NCBI GenBank assembly: GCA_023953845.1
Contig: JAMLJC010000001.1
Location: 3,668,501-3,732,500 of the forward strand
Direction of reading: 5' to 3'
DNA from: Rhizobiaceae bacterium
GTDB lineage: Bacteria; Pseudomonadota; Alphaproteobacteria; Rhizobiales; Rhizobiaceae
DNA length: 64,000 nucleotides
The translations under genes were made by a program, and so were the position numbers. Below, in pieces: positions 63,305-64,000 of this stretch (position 1 is the first letter of the stretch; the number at the start of each line of letters is the position of its first letter). The notes under the pieces are model-generated. The model was not told where the DNA came from, did not search any database, and saw only the letters and a list, made by a program, of their open reading frames with translations.

Positions 63305-64000
63305 TTATTCCGGCATCCGATAGCTGACGAAACGATCATGCGCGGCCTGATAGATCTTGCCGGTCTCGGTCAGAGCGGGATCTGCCAGTACGAGAATTTT
63401 TCTGGCGACATCGGAAGGGTGAGGCAGCGTGTTCGGGTCCTCGCCGGGCATGGCCTGCGCGCGCATCGCGGTGCGGGTCCGTCCCGGATCGAACGCGTTG
63501 ACGCGCAACGCCATGTTCTGGGTCTCTTCCGCCCACGAGCGGGTGAGCGCTTCCACTGCAGCCTTCGAGGCGGCATAGGGTGCCCAGAACGCGCGCGCCG
63601 AATGTGCGGCGCCTGACGAAAGCGTGATGGCGCGGCCGGCATCCGAGAGCCTGAGCAACGGGTCGACCGAACGGATCAGCCGCCAGGTCGCGGTGACGTT
63701 GACCGTCATCACCTTCTCGAAGACCTTCGCCTCGACATGGCCGATCGGCGCGATGACGCCCAGCACCCCCGCGTTGGCGACCATGATGTCGAGCTTGCCC
63801 CAGCGGTCATGAATAGCGCCTCCCAGCCGGTCGATGGCCGGCATGTCGGTCAGGTCGAGCGGCACCAGCGTCGTGCCGCCGCCGCCGGCCTTGATCTCGT
63901 CGTCAAGTTCCTCGAGGCCGCCGACGGTGCGCGCGACGGCGATCACATGCGCGCCGGCTTCAGCGAGATGCTTCGCGGCGAAATAGCCGATGCCGCGCGA
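63305..64000 (-). CDS. Short-chain dehydrogenase/reductase (5' end beyond the window)
   Basis: The frame continues to the window edge without a start; its first visible residues SRGIGYFAAKHLAEAGAHVI belong to the nucleotide-binding GxxxGxG region. Later motifs are NAGVLG (near residue 80 of the visible part), the catalytic Ser in TLSSGAAHS, and YAASKAAVEAL with catalytic Tyr and Lys. It is an NAD(P)-dependent SDR of unknown substrate. Confidence 0.88.
   Translation of the reverse strand, partial: SRGIGYFAAKHLAEAGAHVIAVARTVGGLEELDDEIKAGGGGTTLVPLDLTDMPAIDRLGGAIHDRWGKLDIMVANAGVLGVIAPIGHVEAKVFEKVMTVNVTATWRLIRSVDPLLRLSDAGRAITLSSGAAHSARAFWAPYAASKAAVEALTRSWAEETQNMALRVNAFDPGRTRTAMRAQAMPGEDPNTLPHPSDVARKILVLADPALTETGKIYQAAHDRFVSYRMPE

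Noticed and set aside
1..64000. CRISPR array or insertion sequence
   Set aside because: No regularly spaced direct repeats and no transposase motifs or terminal inverted repeats were seen; the three ATCGGAGC repeats are too short and irregular for a CRISPR.

Overview
The window is chromosomal DNA of an alphaproteobacterium, most likely Rhizobiales and Phyllobacteriaceae-like. The grounds are an Omp2b-type porin, the order rpoZ-rsh-pyrE-acpS-lepB-rnc-era followed by recO, the Psd-PssA pair and several small protein families typical of that order. It has two unlike halves. Everything here was read by eye; no database search was run, and family names come from recognised motifs.

Positions 1 to about 18.45 kb are a mobile element, very GC-rich by eye up to about 13.9 kb. 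Two rightward genes at the left edge face a long, tightly packed leftward gene cluster (13.9 kb down to 0.84 kb). Read in transcription order it encodes a Com-like zinc protein, a sigma-like HTH protein, small proteins, a Sak4-like ATPase, a DUF669-like candidate ssDNA-binding protein, an SF2 helicase, a DUF6511 protein, a Cas4-like PD-(D/E)XK nuclease, a primase-helicase, a RuvC-like resolvase, small DNA-binding proteins, a ParB/N6 DNA methylase, a C5 DNA methyltransferase and a DUF7220 membrane protein. This is a replication, recombination and modification module of a prophage or phage-plasmid. No capsid, tail, terminase or integrase gene is visible. Between this module and a tRNA-Ser(GCT) gene lie two 5'-truncated genes back to back: an unrecognised leftward gene and a rightward Z1-domain helicase of the kind found in anti-phage islands. 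The tRNA 3' end faces the element, so it is the likely attachment site.

From 18.45 kb to the end the sequence is core chromosome: a porin with a clear terminator, a hydrolase, a lytic transglycosylase, dapA, smpB, a family-5 uracil-DNA glycosylase, a NYN nuclease, then rpoZ-rsh-pyrE-acpS-lepB-rnc-era, an oxidoreductase, recO and a thioesterase. These are followed by a giant DUF2339 membrane protein, an MFS transporter, an ECF sigma/anti-sigma pair, an HD hydrolase, a YgfZ-type protein, dihydroorotase, small exported proteins, a NUDIX hydrolase, YedK/HMCES and cysS. Next come a VOC-GFA-GFA-aminopeptidase operon, cimA, rarD, a GST, a LOG-family protein, a LysM protein with Ala/Gln/Pro repeats, an ArsR regulator with an Atm1-type exporter, psd-pssA, an EamA transporter, a lectin-like exported protein and a 5'-truncated (window edge) SDR gene.

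The observations most worth following are: (1) the C5 methyltransferase gene, whose second reading frame stays open for 368 codons, carries W-P-T-P repeats and ends in a four-base overlap with the next gene, suggesting overprinting; (2) the head-to-head pair of truncated genes beside the tRNA, apparently a defence locus broken by one rearrangement; (3) a dyad-rich, comparatively AT-rich 340-bp spacer next to the primase-helicase, a candidate replication origin or control region; (4) a repeated 75-bp leader before two genes, and direct repeats plus a ribosome-site hairpin before the Com-like gene.
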